Made by a program: the position numbers and the translations under genes. A stretch of 64,000 nt of DNA from Sipunculus nudus. Lineage: Eukaryota > Annelida > Sipuncula > Golfingiida > Sipunculidae. Location of the stretch: NCBI GenBank assembly GCA_026874595.1, contig CM049313.1:63986159-64050158 (forward strand), read 5' to 3'. A model generated the notes under the pieces. The model saw nothing but the letters and a program-made list of their open reading frames with translations. It was not told the DNA's origin and ran no database searches. Positions 53,401 to 59,576 of this stretch are shown here, piece by piece (the first letter of the stretch is position 1; the number at the start of each line of letters is the position of its first letter).

Positions 53401-56400
53401 TAAATTAATTTCTTTAAAAATATTACATTAACACAACATGGCATTATGGATTACTCCTTGATTTAGAACAGTTTTGAACAATGGAGTGGAAAGAGCTTTA
53501 CAATTAGCTGTTTAGAATAACAAATTTTGCACTACACATGGTGGTGGGGGGGGGGGGGGGGGGGTGAGGTGATATAAGAAAAACTGTGCACCTGTGACCC
53601 CTGCTCCCCAAGTGACCCTAAGGTCAAGGGAGATGGTTGGAGTGAAGCCATTACATAAAATAGGTGATGCTGCATCTCCCATTGCAGACCACTGGACTGG
53701 ATTGGCTTGATGAAAACTTGAATAAAAGTAACCCTTTTTCACCATTTTTTTTCAAATTTCAGATTGTATTAGCTTAACACCTTATCTATCCATCATATGA
53801 AAATAAAAGCAAATGTACATACAGGAAGAAAATGTGCCATAATCAAAGTTGGGCAAATTTTTAGGTTACAATTTAACATCTATGCTAATAACTAAAACTT
53901 TTTCTTTAAATCTGATCTAATTTCTGATATACAACTGAAACTAAGTTGAATATAGATATATATTTGAAATAAGCTCTCTAGCTTAACAAATGATCATGTT
54001 AAGTGAGTTAACATATTTCCTGATTTATGACAAATTGCATTATAGTTGGGCTAATAACTACAAAGATTTATGCAATGCTGACCTAATTTCTGGCATATAC
54101 AAGGTAAATATATGGAGGGATAGATATGTCAAATATGAATACATTAACAACAGCAGTTTTCATTGTGGGCAGTTTTGATACAATTGGTTATTACTGGGAA
54201 ATGGAGGGTTTGCCTTAATTAATCAAAGGAACAAAGTCTCAGTGACCCAGTTTCAGGTTTGGTAGGAGTACTTAGGGACATCCAACTCTATGTCAAATTT
54301 TGGATTCGTAGGTCTAACGGTTTCAAAACATGCCCTGTTAATGGATGTCGAACAGACTGCCAGACAGCTGAAAGACGGACAAAGGACCATGACTATAGCT
54401 CAGATGACTTATAGTCAGCTGGGCTAAAAACATTAGGCATCTGAGGTTTAAAGTGATGCATGTGGTGTCAGAGAAATGTATAATTAATTTTTTAGGCAAT
54501 GAAATATATCTTGTATATCATTTATTGTTTTATGTTTGTGTGTTCACAGTCCACCTGCTGTACCCCTGGATGTCATTATATCAAGTTGGATAAATGTAAC
54601 AGTAACATTAGTGCAACATAACTGTTGATGAAGCATACCTCTCCCATTCAGCCTGGGCCACAATCCTGGACTTTTCCAACAGGTATTTCTCCACAACAGC
54701 CCTGGCAAGCAAAAGGATATACACTTAATATTACAAACCCCAGTGACAGCTGGAATTATTGTATAGCTAAAGCTGTTGTATTAATCTAGCTGTTCACAAC
54801 CACCCCCACCCCCATTCACCAACAGAAAGTCAAAATAAAAGCAAGGATGGATTTTCCAAAATGATGTAAAACAGGCTTTTTGAATGTAGTTTCTGATATA
54901 GTCCGTCTTGTCCCCTCATGTCCACCTGTTTTTTTGCTATGAAAATTCTATTTGTTACGTTTCAAGAGAAAACCTGATAGTACAATTAGGATAAAGGACC
55001 TAATTTTCATCAAGGTAAATATATACCTACCTTATACCTTATTTAGGTAAGAATTATTTAGAATTATGAGAAATCAGTGTATATTTTACAACATATCAGA
55101 CCAACTTGTGGCATTCAAGTCAGTCATTGGTCACATACAAAAATAGCCTCAACTGACAGCTGCTGATTGGATGATGTCATGTAAACACTCTAAAAATATA
55201 ACCAGCTCAGGGATGTGCTCAGAATAATTTGAGTGCCGGGCGGGCGGGCCGTGCACGTGAAATGGGGAGGGGGGGGGCTAGCTACGGGATATTTAAAAGT
55301 TAAACTTTTATTTTTAATAGACGTGATTTGTGATATTTCAGCTGCATGAATAAATCATTAGTAATACTAAAATGTATTATTAATTCCCAATATGCCGACA
55401 GCAATGCCCAACTAAGAGCAAATTTGATTGTAAAACACTGTGGTGAACTCATCTGTCAGTTCAGATTCTGTCAGTCAGGATTTGTTGAAGATTACTTCCA
55501 TATAATATGGGTATTAGAAAGGACCGTATCCAGGTTTCGCCCTTAAAACCTGATACCAAACATCACATTCAACTTTTCTACGGCAGTTTGGCCTCATTAG
55601 GAACTGTGACTTTTCAAATATATTCGATTATTTACGTCGATTATCAATTATAGTCAATCAAACAACGTTTGGCGCGTCATGTGATTTCATGGAAGCTGAT
55701 ATCAGCATTAGTCTTTTATACAGATACAAAGTGGCACTACCATAGCAGCTACGTTCACTTCTTTCGAACCAAATTTTATTCATCAACATTCACTAAATAA
55801 GGGACATTGTGCAAGAGTACCTTCTATTAAATATTCATTTTGGGCGCCACTGGATGTCGGGCAGACATGCACTTAGATATATACAACAGGGGTCACTAAT
55901 TGTAATACCAGTAAAACACCGCCAGATAAGTTTTAAAAATATCAGTGCCGGGCGGGCATTGACACTTTCCAGTCAAGTGCCGGGCGGTAGGTAAGACTGC
56001 CAGGCGCAACCGCCCGGCACGGGCACATCCCTGCCAGCTAAAACATATATGGCAACTCAGGCAGGGACACATCTTATCTTACAAATCCTTGGGAAGAGAC
56101 CAAACAGTTGTGAATCATAAACTGGAGCTTTATTTTAAAATTCTTAAGTGTCATATTAGGTTGTCACTACCATGTATAGTTTTCTAGGAAATGATTGACT
56201 AATATAAACTTTTAAGAAAATTATCTAAAAAAATCAGGTGGACATAGGTTGATGAAATGGAGTATAGTTTTTTTCTCACTTCATTTGTTCAATTAGGCCA
56301 CTTCTGTTTTTTGTTAGAAAAACTCAATGTTGATTTTGAGAATCGCTTTCCTCAATCCCTTCCTATAAACTATTTCAAGAATTATCACACATGTTATATC

Positions 56401-57302
56401 CTTCCTGAAAGCTGGCAAAGATCACATATTTTTTCTGGACCAATAAATTAAAAAAAAAATTATGGTTGATTCCATAGAACATTTCTTGTTGTGTGGCCTT
56501 ACAATAGCTTAATTGGAATGTGAAGCACAGAACACTGCCAGCGACGGGCCTGAATCAGCACTTCTTTACATACTATTTTGTTATCCAAAGTGCCATCTTC
56601 TTCAATTCCATGGAACTCTAAAATATTTTTAGCACTGAATATATGTGAAGTATCCACACACATTCTCCTAAGAGCATGAATCGTTAATGAGTAGTCTCTC
56701 ATTCAAATTAAATAGCAGGAACTGAATGGGCCTTAGAAGCACCTTCACAGTGGCAGGCAAATTAAATGCTTAACTCAACTGAGTATTAATAATTTTCTTA
56801 TTTTACATTATTTCATTATCTTGAATATATCCACAAAAGGTAAAGGACAAGGACTAATGGCATGTAATCAACCAATTCTGTTACTACAAATGGTGCATGC
56901 GGAGCACTCAAATTTTCAGTTTATATTAAGTAAATTTTACATGAATGTAATATTTCTATCTATAAGAATTTCCCTTAAAAAATAAACATAAAATGTATTT
57001 GTGGCCTTACTGTATTCTGAACCATATACATATTAAGACTTTATAACCTGTTTTCAGTGTAAAGTTAAATTAATGACAAACTATTAATTAATAAATATGG
57101 ACTTTCCTTTGTCCTTATATAATCAAAGAAATAGGTTAAATAAGTATTTAATTTTGGGACTCATGCAGCATCTGGATCAGTATATTTTATAAGTAACCAA
57201 TACTTACCCATGGACCATGCCATCTTCCTTATAGTTGACTTGGATGAATTTTCCAAAGCGACTAGAATTGTTGTTGTGCACAGTTTTAGCATTACCAAAG
57301 GC
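7203..57302 (-). CDS. MYO9: class IX unconventional myosin, motor-domain part (18 exons)
   Basis: Actin-based motor whose family members also carry a RhoGAP tail that inactivates Rho at the cytoskeleton; the tail is not in this window. Eighteen minus-strand exons (listed separately as exons 1-18 in transcript order) join without a phase conflict into 624 codons. In order they show switch I ([11 protein letters not shown]), the YLLEKSRIV and [11 protein letters not shown] segments, the [10 protein letters not shown] helix, LTTRKTV, switch II (LDIFGFEDF), [20 protein letters not shown], the HYAGKVKY strand, an insert of roughly 125 residues before PSVSAQF, the actin-binding FIRCIKSN region and the SH1 region [10 protein letters not shown]. 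The [13 protein letters not shown] block and the large basic loop-2 insert are class IX hallmarks. The P-loop exon (GESGSGKT type) should lie 5' of exon 1 and was not found up to 64000; the converter, IQ, C1 and RhoGAP exons should lie beyond position 1. Introns range from about 0.2 to 13.3 kb. Class III, XV or X myosins are less likely by sequence. Confidence 0.93.
7772..9950 (+). mobile_element. B2: family B element, about ten tandem monomers, with C2 inserted
   Basis: Starts CTAGATGTTTCGGAA, with CAGGAATGCCCCCACC just after, and ends with the ATGCCCCgGCCAC hairpin at 9920-9948. Monomers carrying the AGGTCAAC landmark occur near 7868, 8049, 8528, 8710, 8887, 9047, 9227, 9407, 9587 and 9766; the break between the second and third is element C2. 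Lies in the intron between exons 17 and 18. Confidence 0.78.
8158..8450 (+). mobile_element. C2: short family C element inside B2
   Basis: Starts CTAGGATATTACC and ends with a hairpin at 8420-8448 (arm TAGCCCatCAGCC against GGCTGAGGGCTA-like). Compared with C3 it lacks the 5' block that holds the arm motif and most internal repeats. Sits after GCATTGCGAAA of a B monomer, the same monomer position as C3 in B3. Confidence 0.65.
9999..12950 (+). mobile_element. A2: family A element
   Basis: Starts AACAAGGGACCTATGGGTCA with GCTCAGCTG after it; ends with a (CGGA)n run at about 12861-12895 and the A hairpin at 12920-12950. Internal segments around CGTGCCATGGTCAAAGTTGG recur near 10709, 11690 (diverged) and 12347, so the body contains repeated blocks of several hundred bp. 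No coding capacity seen. Confidence 0.72.
12955..13225 (+). repeat. dispersed repeat H, copy 2
   Basis: Matches 1678-2000 along its length and 19195-19480 in reverse; starts directly after A2. Confidence 0.55.
13425..13447. repeat. poly-G tract
   Basis: A run of about 18-20 G. Similar G or C runs occur at 51446, 51691, 53547, 57846 and 59630; run lengths may be unreliable. Confidence 0.8.
13481..13560 (-). mobile_element. tRNA-derived SINE head, copy 1
   Basis: Read on the minus strand it gives an A-box-like TAGGGGTAGAGCACTGGG, an anticodon-arm-like GGGCTCAAAGTCC and a B-box-like GTGAGTTCAAATC, in the spacing of a tRNA. The acceptor stem does not close, so it is a SINE or tRNA pseudogene rather than a working tRNA. 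Confidence 0.6.
13666..13746 (-). CDS. MYO9: MYO9 exon 17: lower 50-kDa actin-binding helix
   Basis: 81 bp (27 codons), acceptor TTTCAG, donor GTAAG. Encodes [20 protein letters not shown] then IKSNNDK; SLxxLMETL...FIRCIKxN is conserved in most myosins. Confidence 0.95.
14105..14420 (+). repeat. dispersed repeat I, copy 1
   Basis: Resembles 18175-18500: shared AGCGCCATCTgGTAT-like start, then a Tn-CAATTAAATG-AGC block and ACACAAGATGGC near the end. Class unknown. Confidence 0.45.
14595..15133. mobile_element. hAT-like MITE rich in GAGTCCAAGTCC motifs
   Basis: Left end CAATGATGAAGTCCAGTCC and right end, in reverse, CAGTGATGTAGACTCCAGCC are imperfect inverted repeats. Flanking 8-mers GTAACATA (14587-14594) and ATAACATA (15134-15141) match at 7 of 8, as expected for a hAT target duplication. 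Both ends are filled with GAGTCCAAGTCC-like repeats. Lies in the intron between exons 16 and 17. Confidence 0.6.
15156..15260 (-). CDS. MYO9: MYO9 exon 16 (end of loop-2 insert)
   Basis: 105 bp (35 codons), acceptor TTTTAG, donor GTGAGT. Encodes [13 protein letters not shown], a Lys-rich run and PSVSAQFN. The PSVSAQF motif is where class IX sequences rejoin the common motor fold before the actin-binding helix. Confidence 0.92.
15859..17290 (+). mobile_element. family F hairpin-ended element with internal tandem repeats
   Basis: Starts AACAAGAATAAAGGCAGTC (AGTC..GACT mini-hairpin) with GTATCCACCAAA after it; ends at about 17258-17287 with a hairpin whose arm reads GTATCTgCCAAAA in reverse, matching the 5' motif. 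The body is degenerate repeats of roughly 130-140 bp, each with a GGTGGCRCCACC-like palindrome (16158, 16540) and CTCCTGAGAT. Fills most of the intron between exons 15 and 16. Confidence 0.65.
17355..17394 (-). CDS. MYO9: MYO9 exon 15 (loop-2 insert)
   Basis: 40 bp micro-exon, acceptor CTTCAG, donor GTAAGT. Encodes the end of a Met codon and [13 protein letters not shown], a strongly basic peptide consistent with actin or calmodulin contact in the class IX loop-2 insert. Phase is exact on both sides. Confidence 0.85.
17877..18203. mobile_element. possible small TIR element
   Basis: Left GTTACGGTATTaGATgggAT and right (in reverse) GTTACGATATTcGAcATAAT are partly inverted, both continuing to GAGCRCCC-like sequence. 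No target duplication established. Confidence 0.35.
18175..18500 (+). repeat. dispersed repeat I, copy 2
   Basis: Diverged copy of 14105-14420; the two share the order of landmarks but not uniform identity. Confidence 0.45.
19195..19480 (-). repeat. dispersed repeat H, copy 3 (inverted)
   Basis: In reverse complement it carries GCAAGTGGAGTGG, then AATTACAATTTAATTGAGG and TTGCAATTCAGTGCATC, in the order seen in copies 1 and 2. Confidence 0.5.
19758..19946 (-). CDS. MYO9: MYO9 exon 14 (loop-2 insert, possible cassette exon)
   Basis: 189 bp, acceptor TTTCAG, donor GTATGT. Encodes a basic/polar stretch: [20 protein letters not shown], a His-rich middle ([10 protein letters not shown]), and [13 protein letters not shown]. 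Length divisible by three with the same split-codon phase at both ends, so skipping would keep the frame. An alternative donor ten bases downstream (CAG|GTTTCT) looks weaker and breaks phase with exon 15. Confidence 0.85.
20390..20470. repeat. fragment related to the foldback family at 39821
   Basis: Contains GGTCTGATTACTATTCTGTGC and CACCCTGGTGTTCCAGCCCA followed by GAGAACCTTGCC, which match one arm of the 39821-40158 element. Only one arm is present. Confidence 0.5.
20717..21004. repeat. three identical 96-bp tandem copies
   Basis: Units start at 20717, 20813 and 20909 and read identical base for base. Each runs from CTAATTACTGAGTGTCACC to ATAACTGTGGCCTG. It lies in the intron between exons 13 and 14. 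Identity implies very recent duplication or an assembly artefact. Confidence 0.95.
21625..21865. repeat. degenerate 105-bp tandem repeat, about three units
   Basis: GGTACAGCTGAATGAGAAAT-like landmarks at about 21633, 21742 and 21839, followed by AAGAGAT and ATGGTYTCT. Confidence 0.5.
21870..23091. other. unassigned intron sequence between exons 13 and 14
   Basis: AT-rich, only chance ORFs; no TIR pair or SINE recognised. Confidence 0.4.
23092..23140 (-). CDS. MYO9: MYO9 exon 13 (loop-2 insert)
   Basis: 49 bp, acceptor GAGCAG, donor GTGAGT. Encodes [16 protein letters not shown] and two bases of Gly. Basic, low-conservation sequence expected of the class IX loop-2 insert. Support comes from clean splice sites and exact phase on both sides. 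Confidence 0.8.
23368..23515. repeat. (AT)n and (CATA)n microsatellite
   Basis: Two long AT dinucleotide tracts separated by CAAAATC, then CATACATACAAA repeats. It produces spurious Tyr-Ile reading frames on both strands. Confidence 0.95.
24432..24527 (-). CDS. MYO9: MYO9 exon 12: start of loop-2 region
   Basis: 96 bp, acceptor TTGCAG, donor GTAAGG. Encodes [20 protein letters not shown] and FAFKQAG; the DPVAxFRWxxLRA segment is specific to class IX motors, just before their long loop-2 insertion. Confidence 0.94.
24728..24818 (-). CDS. MYO9: MYO9 exon 11
   Basis: 91 bp, acceptor CAACAG, donor GTGAGT. Encodes [20 protein letters not shown] then [10 protein letters not shown], the DFREKN-like segment after the YxI strand. 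It follows exon 10 in phase across a 13.3-kb intron packed with nested transposons. Confidence 0.94.
24899..25731. mobile_element. non-autonomous DNA element with long inverted arms
   Basis: CAGGGTGCCGGCAGTTTAGT at the left is mirrored by its reverse complement ending at 25731. Arms stay alignable for about 150-180 bp, through CCACAGGCTAAACAG, GACCTTGCC, TGTATGCTCTATT, and TCTGTACTTTCCATTATCAT. No target duplication identified; central part AT-rich and non-coding. In the intron between exons 10 and 11. Confidence 0.65.
27248..29682 (+). mobile_element. A6: diverged family A element nested in the hAT-like element
   Basis: Starts AACAAGTGACCCATGGGTCA with CGCTCAGCTG; ends with a CCGG/GGAC-rich tract (29579-29625) and a hairpin at 29651-29682 (right arm AGTCAGCTGAGCTA, loop about GAA). 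The 3' part holds about four degenerate 140-bp tandem units with TGACCTTGACCTTTGACC. Confidence 0.7.
28690..29440 (+). repeat. tandem units carrying TGACCTTGACCTTTGACC
   Basis: Units around 28895, 29036, 29167 and 29313, each followed by TTTTGACCTCAAAATC, TTCTTCCCCTGTTGGTAGGT and GGATGAAAA-like sequence. In reverse each contains AAAGGTCAAGGTCA, a nuclear-receptor-like arrangement. Confidence 0.75.
33126..35743 (+). mobile_element. A4: complete family A element nested in D2
   Basis: Starts AACAAGGGACCTATGGGTCA, ends with (CGGA)n at 35655-35695 and the 31-nt A hairpin at 35713-35743. The most intact copy and the best reference for reconstructing the interrupted A1 and A3 (as a repeat comparison only). 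Confidence 0.8.
35835..36555. repeat. D-family internal segment shared with D1
   Basis: Matches positions 1-690. Contains a short + strand frame starting ATGGCTGACGATCGTTTT (26 codons, [17 protein letters not shown]..) that is also open in D1 at about 99 with two amino-acid changes. Confidence 0.7.
37745..38135. repeat. 15-bp minisatellite
   Basis: About 25 imperfect copies of ACAAGACAACTGCCC. Because 15 is a multiple of three, frames stay open on both strands (Lys-Thr-Thr-Ala-His type on the plus strand), which is an artefact of the repeat. It abuts the donor of MYO9 exon 10 (38156). Confidence 0.9.
38157..38298 (-). CDS. MYO9: MYO9 exon 10
   Basis: 142 bp, acceptor TTGTAG, donor GTAAGC. 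Encodes [18 protein letters not shown] and [18 protein letters not shown]; the HYAGKVKY strand is conserved in all myosins. A 15-bp minisatellite begins immediately past the donor. Confidence 0.95.
38774..38895 (-). CDS. MYO9: MYO9 exon 9
   Basis: 122 bp, acceptor TTTCAG, donor GTGAGT. Starts [18 protein letters not shown], continuing the relay (EEY, W, D-N), and reaches [10 protein letters not shown] with a split His codon. This is the typical lower 50-kDa entry. Confidence 0.94.
38995..39080 (-). mobile_element. tRNA-derived SINE, copy 2
   Basis: In reverse: TTTGCTCAGTGGTAGAGCAA (A box), then GGACCGGCAATTAGAAG and TCATGTGTTTAATTCCC (decayed B box). It is preceded by CAGAGGGGTTATGGATC, matching the CAGAAGGGTTGGGGATC preceding copy 3, so the two are the same SINE family. 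Confidence 0.65.
39821..40158. mobile_element. foldback element with about 135-bp inverted arms
   Basis: Left arm from CAAGGTTCTCTGGGT through GTAATCAGACCAAgGAGA and CTGCATCCAGCCCA to CACTCTtGTTGGTCT is mirrored by the right arm ending ACCCAGAGAACCTTG at about 40155. Spacer about 60 bp. Related arms occur at 20390 and 47105. Lies between exons 8 and 9. Confidence 0.7.
40517..40765 (-). CDS. MYO9: MYO9 exon 8: switch II and relay
   Basis: 249 bp (83 codons), acceptor TTTCAG, donor GTAAGG; the largest exon seen. Encodes [20 protein letters not shown], switch II in [13 protein letters not shown] and the relay [20 protein letters not shown] followed by QHIFKFEQ. The [10 protein letters not shown] form points to class IX rather than class I, III or XV. 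Confidence 0.96.
40766..42593. other. introns flanking exon 7 with a possible decayed MITE
   Basis: Mostly unassigned. 41523-41748 starts CAGGGTTGGGGATAGG and ends with CTCTACATCACTG, containing repeated TACCTGTACCTGGGTAAACA; the ends resemble hAT termini but no matching flanking duplication is seen. Confidence 0.3.
41328..41417 (-). CDS. MYO9: MYO9 exon 7
   Basis: 90 bp (30 codons), acceptor TTGAAG, donor GTAAGT. Encodes [20 protein letters not shown] and ends SYNMAG; LTTRKTV is diagnostic of the motor domain. The acceptor has a weak pyrimidine tract but the phase fits both neighbours. Confidence 0.91.
42594..42671 (-). CDS. MYO9: MYO9 exon 6
   Basis: 78 bp (26 codons), acceptor CCCAG, donor GTGAGT. 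Encodes a polar stretch beginning [10 protein letters not shown] and then IKVISEMLK, corresponding to the variable region after LGNI that precedes LTTRKT in other myosins. Confidence 0.9.
42735..42990 (+). repeat. CCTCCGCCAGGAGGG dispersed repeat fragment
   Basis: TTTGCCTCCGCCAGGAGG, ATGTGTTCACCCCTG, a GTGTGT run, then ATGGGCCAAGGATCTAAATG resembles a repeat widespread in aquatic animal genomes, from memory of its pattern. Only one copy here, so family and ends cannot be set. Confidence 0.3.
43466..43520 (-). CDS. MYO9: MYO9 exon 5
   Basis: 55 bp, acceptor TTGTAG, donor GTAAG. Encodes [18 protein letters not shown], the near-universal myosin helix I/FxxLxAxLxLGN. It closes in frame on exon 6. 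Confidence 0.93.
43818..43933 (-). CDS. MYO9: MYO9 exon 4
   Basis: 116 bp, acceptor TTACAG, donor GTAAGT. Encodes [12 protein letters not shown] followed by [20 protein letters not shown]. The MEIVGF segment is the usual myosin helix preceding the LxLGN motif; two bases of Lys are carried into exon 5. Confidence 0.92.
43934..47100. other. unassigned part of the intron between exons 3 and 4
   Basis: No coding segment or clear element. 44330-44560 is loosely similar to 39470-39690 (TGTTTACTAACA..CTTG..AGATAAAC and CTGGCTTTA landmarks), perhaps a decayed dispersed repeat. Confidence 0.3.
47105..47300. mobile_element. foldback element related to 39821
   Basis: GTAATCAGACCAATCAGAGC at about 47152 is mirrored by CTCATTGGTCTGATTAC at about 47227. 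Outer GGGTATCACCA and TGGTGGTGAAACCC also pair. About 195 bp. Confidence 0.6.
48186..48285 (-). CDS. MYO9: MYO9 exon 3
   Basis: 100 bp, acceptor TTTCAG, donor GTGGGT. Encodes the end of [13 protein letters not shown] and a helix ending ENYHYLNQ, all standard upper 50-kDa motor elements. Phase joins exon 2 exactly. Confidence 0.93.
48430..48515 (-). mobile_element. tRNA-derived SINE, copy 3
   Basis: In reverse: TTAACTCAGTGTTAGAGCAG (A box), GACAACTGGCAATTGGAG and GGTCATGGGTTTGATTC (B box). Best preserved of the three tRNA heads, and in the same orientation as the other two. Confidence 0.68.
48867..50705 (+). mobile_element. B3: family B element with C3 inserted
   Basis: Starts CTAGATGTGTCGGAATGACA (TGTGTC/GACACA hairpin), then AATGCCCC/GGGGCA; ends with the ATGCCCC hairpin at 50675-50703. 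Only about four 180-bp monomers (near 48966, 49147, 49328 and 50540). C3 occupies 49428-50462. Confidence 0.78.
49428..50462 (+). mobile_element. C3: full-length family C element inside B3
   Basis: Starts CTAGAATATCAGCAAAAGCT (CAGC/GCTG hairpin), then the arm motif AGCCCTCAGCC at 49454-49464; ends with (GGAC)n and a hairpin at 50434-50462 whose arms contain the same motif. Internal units of about 300 bp each carry AGGTCAAGGTCACC (49663, 49967, 50267). GGTGGCGCCACC occurs at 49824 and 50126. Confidence 0.75.
50710..53060. other. unassigned intron sequence
   Basis: Contains a (GA)n tract at 51395-51440 and G-rich runs. No coding segment, though 52250-52850 is less AT-rich and may be a decayed element of unknown type. 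Confidence 0.35.
53060..54426 (+). mobile_element. A5: decayed family A element
   Basis: The 3' end has the family hairpin (54396-54426, with GGGCTA instead of GAGCTA). The body has diverged versions of the A blocks GCCATAATCAAAGTTGGGCA and TTTGGATTCGTAGGTCTAAC. The 5' start is not recognisable. Oldest A copy by appearance. Confidence 0.6.
54639..54701 (-). CDS. MYO9: MYO9 exon 2
   Basis: 63 bp, acceptor GCCAG, donor GTATGC. Completes the Gly codon and encodes [16 protein letters not shown] then AEWE, ending two bases into an Arg codon. YLLEKSRIV is a conserved motor segment directly after switch I. Confidence 0.92.
55208..56033. mobile_element. hAT-like MITE with CAGGGATGTGC ends
   Basis: Left CAGGGATGTGCTC and right (in reverse) CAGGGATGTGCCC, each followed by GTGCCGGGCGG. 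Flanked by CCAGCT on both sides (55202-55207 and 56034-56039), a 6-bp duplication. 826 bp, GC-rich at its ends and AT-rich inside. Lies between exons 1 and 2. Confidence 0.68.
57208..57302 (-). CDS. MYO9: MYO9 exon 1 (of those visible): switch I
   Basis: 95 bp between acceptor TTTCAG and donor GTAAGT. It encodes [19 protein letters not shown] (switch I, nucleotide binding) and [12 protein letters not shown], ending with two bases of a Gly codon. It is the most 5' exon recognised, so the gene continues upstream of 57302. Confidence 0.93.
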
Positions 57303-59576
57303 CTGAAATATAAACAAATCCAGATGAGCAAAATTCAAAACATGCACGTGTTTGTTGCTTACCCTCAAATCCCTCAAATAGTTTTCTAACTTCAATTCAA
57401 ACAAAATAGTACAATGTAGCATTATACAAAAAGGAACAATTTATTAAAGAATTTTCAATTTTTTATATGAAATCCTGTGTTATATTTTCATAAGTTTTAA
57501 GTGTGACAGTCAGCATATTATGCCAATCTATTTCAATTTGGTATAATGCAATATAATTCAATTCAACCAGAATGGATTTGTTTTTGCAGTTGCAAGCAGA
57601 TATATGTCTCTGCCTGAGGGCCCCATTCCCCAACTGTGAGGAAACACCTGCAGTACTGCAAAACTTATGGGGGTCACAAGGTTCAAGGTCAAGGTCAACA
57701 GTTTAAGCATCATCCGAGAACTTGGTGGAAGCAACTTGTGTGTCAAACTTGAGTAAAAAACCTGCAGTACTTAAAAAGTTATGAGGATTACAATAATCCT
57801 AGATACATGTCCACAGATTTGAAAATAAAGAACAAAGGTGGGGTGGGGGGGGGGGGGGAGGGGAATGAATTAATGCACCTAATCCTAAAGTTCAATGATA
57901 AACAGGCCATACTTGGTAGTATCTGGATAAGGTTATGTTGTATAAACTTTATTAAAGCATTCATATTGGCATGGGAGTTCTTACATATTCAAAACACTTT
58001 CCAAGGAAAAATCAAACACAAATAATAACTGGTACTTTTATCTAGTTTTCACCGCTGGTTTTCATATAAAATGAAATAATGACACACAATCACTGTAAAT
58101 CTAAAATTCTGTGTTTTCCTGTTTTTATGATAAGCACATTTATAGATCTGCATTTCATGGCTGGAAATTTTTATTCAAATATTTCCTTGATTAATTTTTT
58201 CACATTTCTAATATAAATGTTTAAATTTTGGCCAAAATGTTTATTTCAACAATTAACAATTAATCACATACATATACCAACTGTAATGTGCAGGACTGCT
58301 GTACACAGCAGGGTACGTGCAGTCACTGCAGTGCTGAGGCAACCAGATGAGCACTATTGTCAACAATGTGGCTTTGTTTGAGTTACATAAGATATATCAT
58401 CAGCACATACATATAAATACCAGGCTGCTGCACATCAGAATGAATAATACTGGCCAGCTGCCGGGGATCTATTTCTAACCTAACAGTTGCCTTTCACAAG
58501 CATCCCTCCACACTCTTTGCTCTGCTAATTGCTGACCTGCAGATGGGCCAGGCATCTATTTATACTGTAAGCTTTCACTCAGTGCTAGGTAACTGCTGGG
58601 ATAGTGTTTACTATGATGAGTAAATGGAATCTAGTCATACTCCTGACAGTCAGTTCAACTGCTGCAGCACAAGACCTGCCAGTCAGACAGCCTGCTCAAG
58701 GTCTCCTGTGCTACCTGCCACAATATTTACCCCGCTCCCCATCCTCAGCACTGGCTCAGGTATATGCCACTCTTTTCTGCATACCTGTTCCCCCTTGAAG
58801 CTGGCCCAGCTGTGTGACAAATACCCAGCATTCCTCAGATTCAGATAGATTTCTCCTTTCCATGCTTATGTCTAACAGTTTGCATTTACTGACATGGGAG
58901 ATAATATTTTTACATTATTCACTATTTTTTACACTGATATGTCAGGGGAAAACAATGTGAAGTAGTCTAGACGTCAATTTGGCAAAGCAAGTAATGAAAT
59001 ATCAAGCTTACAGCACTATAACATGAGGAAGGTGTTATAATTGAATTTTTTACATGTGAGGTGGTCCATGCTGATTAAATTAATAAATATTAAATTCAGC
59101 ACTGTCATAACATAACAAAAAGAAATTTGTATAAATGTATGGTAAATATTCCAATGTTTCTCTTGCATCTAGGATTTTCGGGTACAAATCCCACCAAAGT
59201 TAAGGGAATGTTGCTATCCTAATATAATTTGGGGAATCGGGCATGTTTCAAAAAAGCAATATCCTCTTTAAACTGAGCCAGTACACATCAGCTTGTCAAC
59301 AAATATCTCTGCCTGGACACTCTCTTTGGGGTACAATATTTCTTCTTTTGTTAAACTACTGTTTAAAACAGAAACTCACATCCTGAAACTATAGGTCTTT
59401 GCCCCAACAAGCAGGGTGCAGTTTTAAATTGAAGGTTTCCTGTATATCTTCCAAACAGACATTGTTGGCACACCAATATGTGAGTGATACTTGGTATTCC
59501 AAGTGGACAACAAGTGACAGAAGCAAGAAAGTTGTAAATTTTCCTTAAAAACCTCCATTAAGAACCACAAATTAAA
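57303..59576. other. sequence upstream of exon 1, unassigned
   Basis: No P-loop exon found. 57640-57790 contains GTTCAAGGTCAAGGTCAACA and twice CCTGCAGTACT, likely a repeat fragment. 57841-57861 is G-rich. Confidence 0.4.

Noticed and set aside
56499-56702. 67-codon minus-strand frame between exons 1 and 2
   Set aside because: Exons 1 and 2 join in phase without it, and I recognise no family in it.
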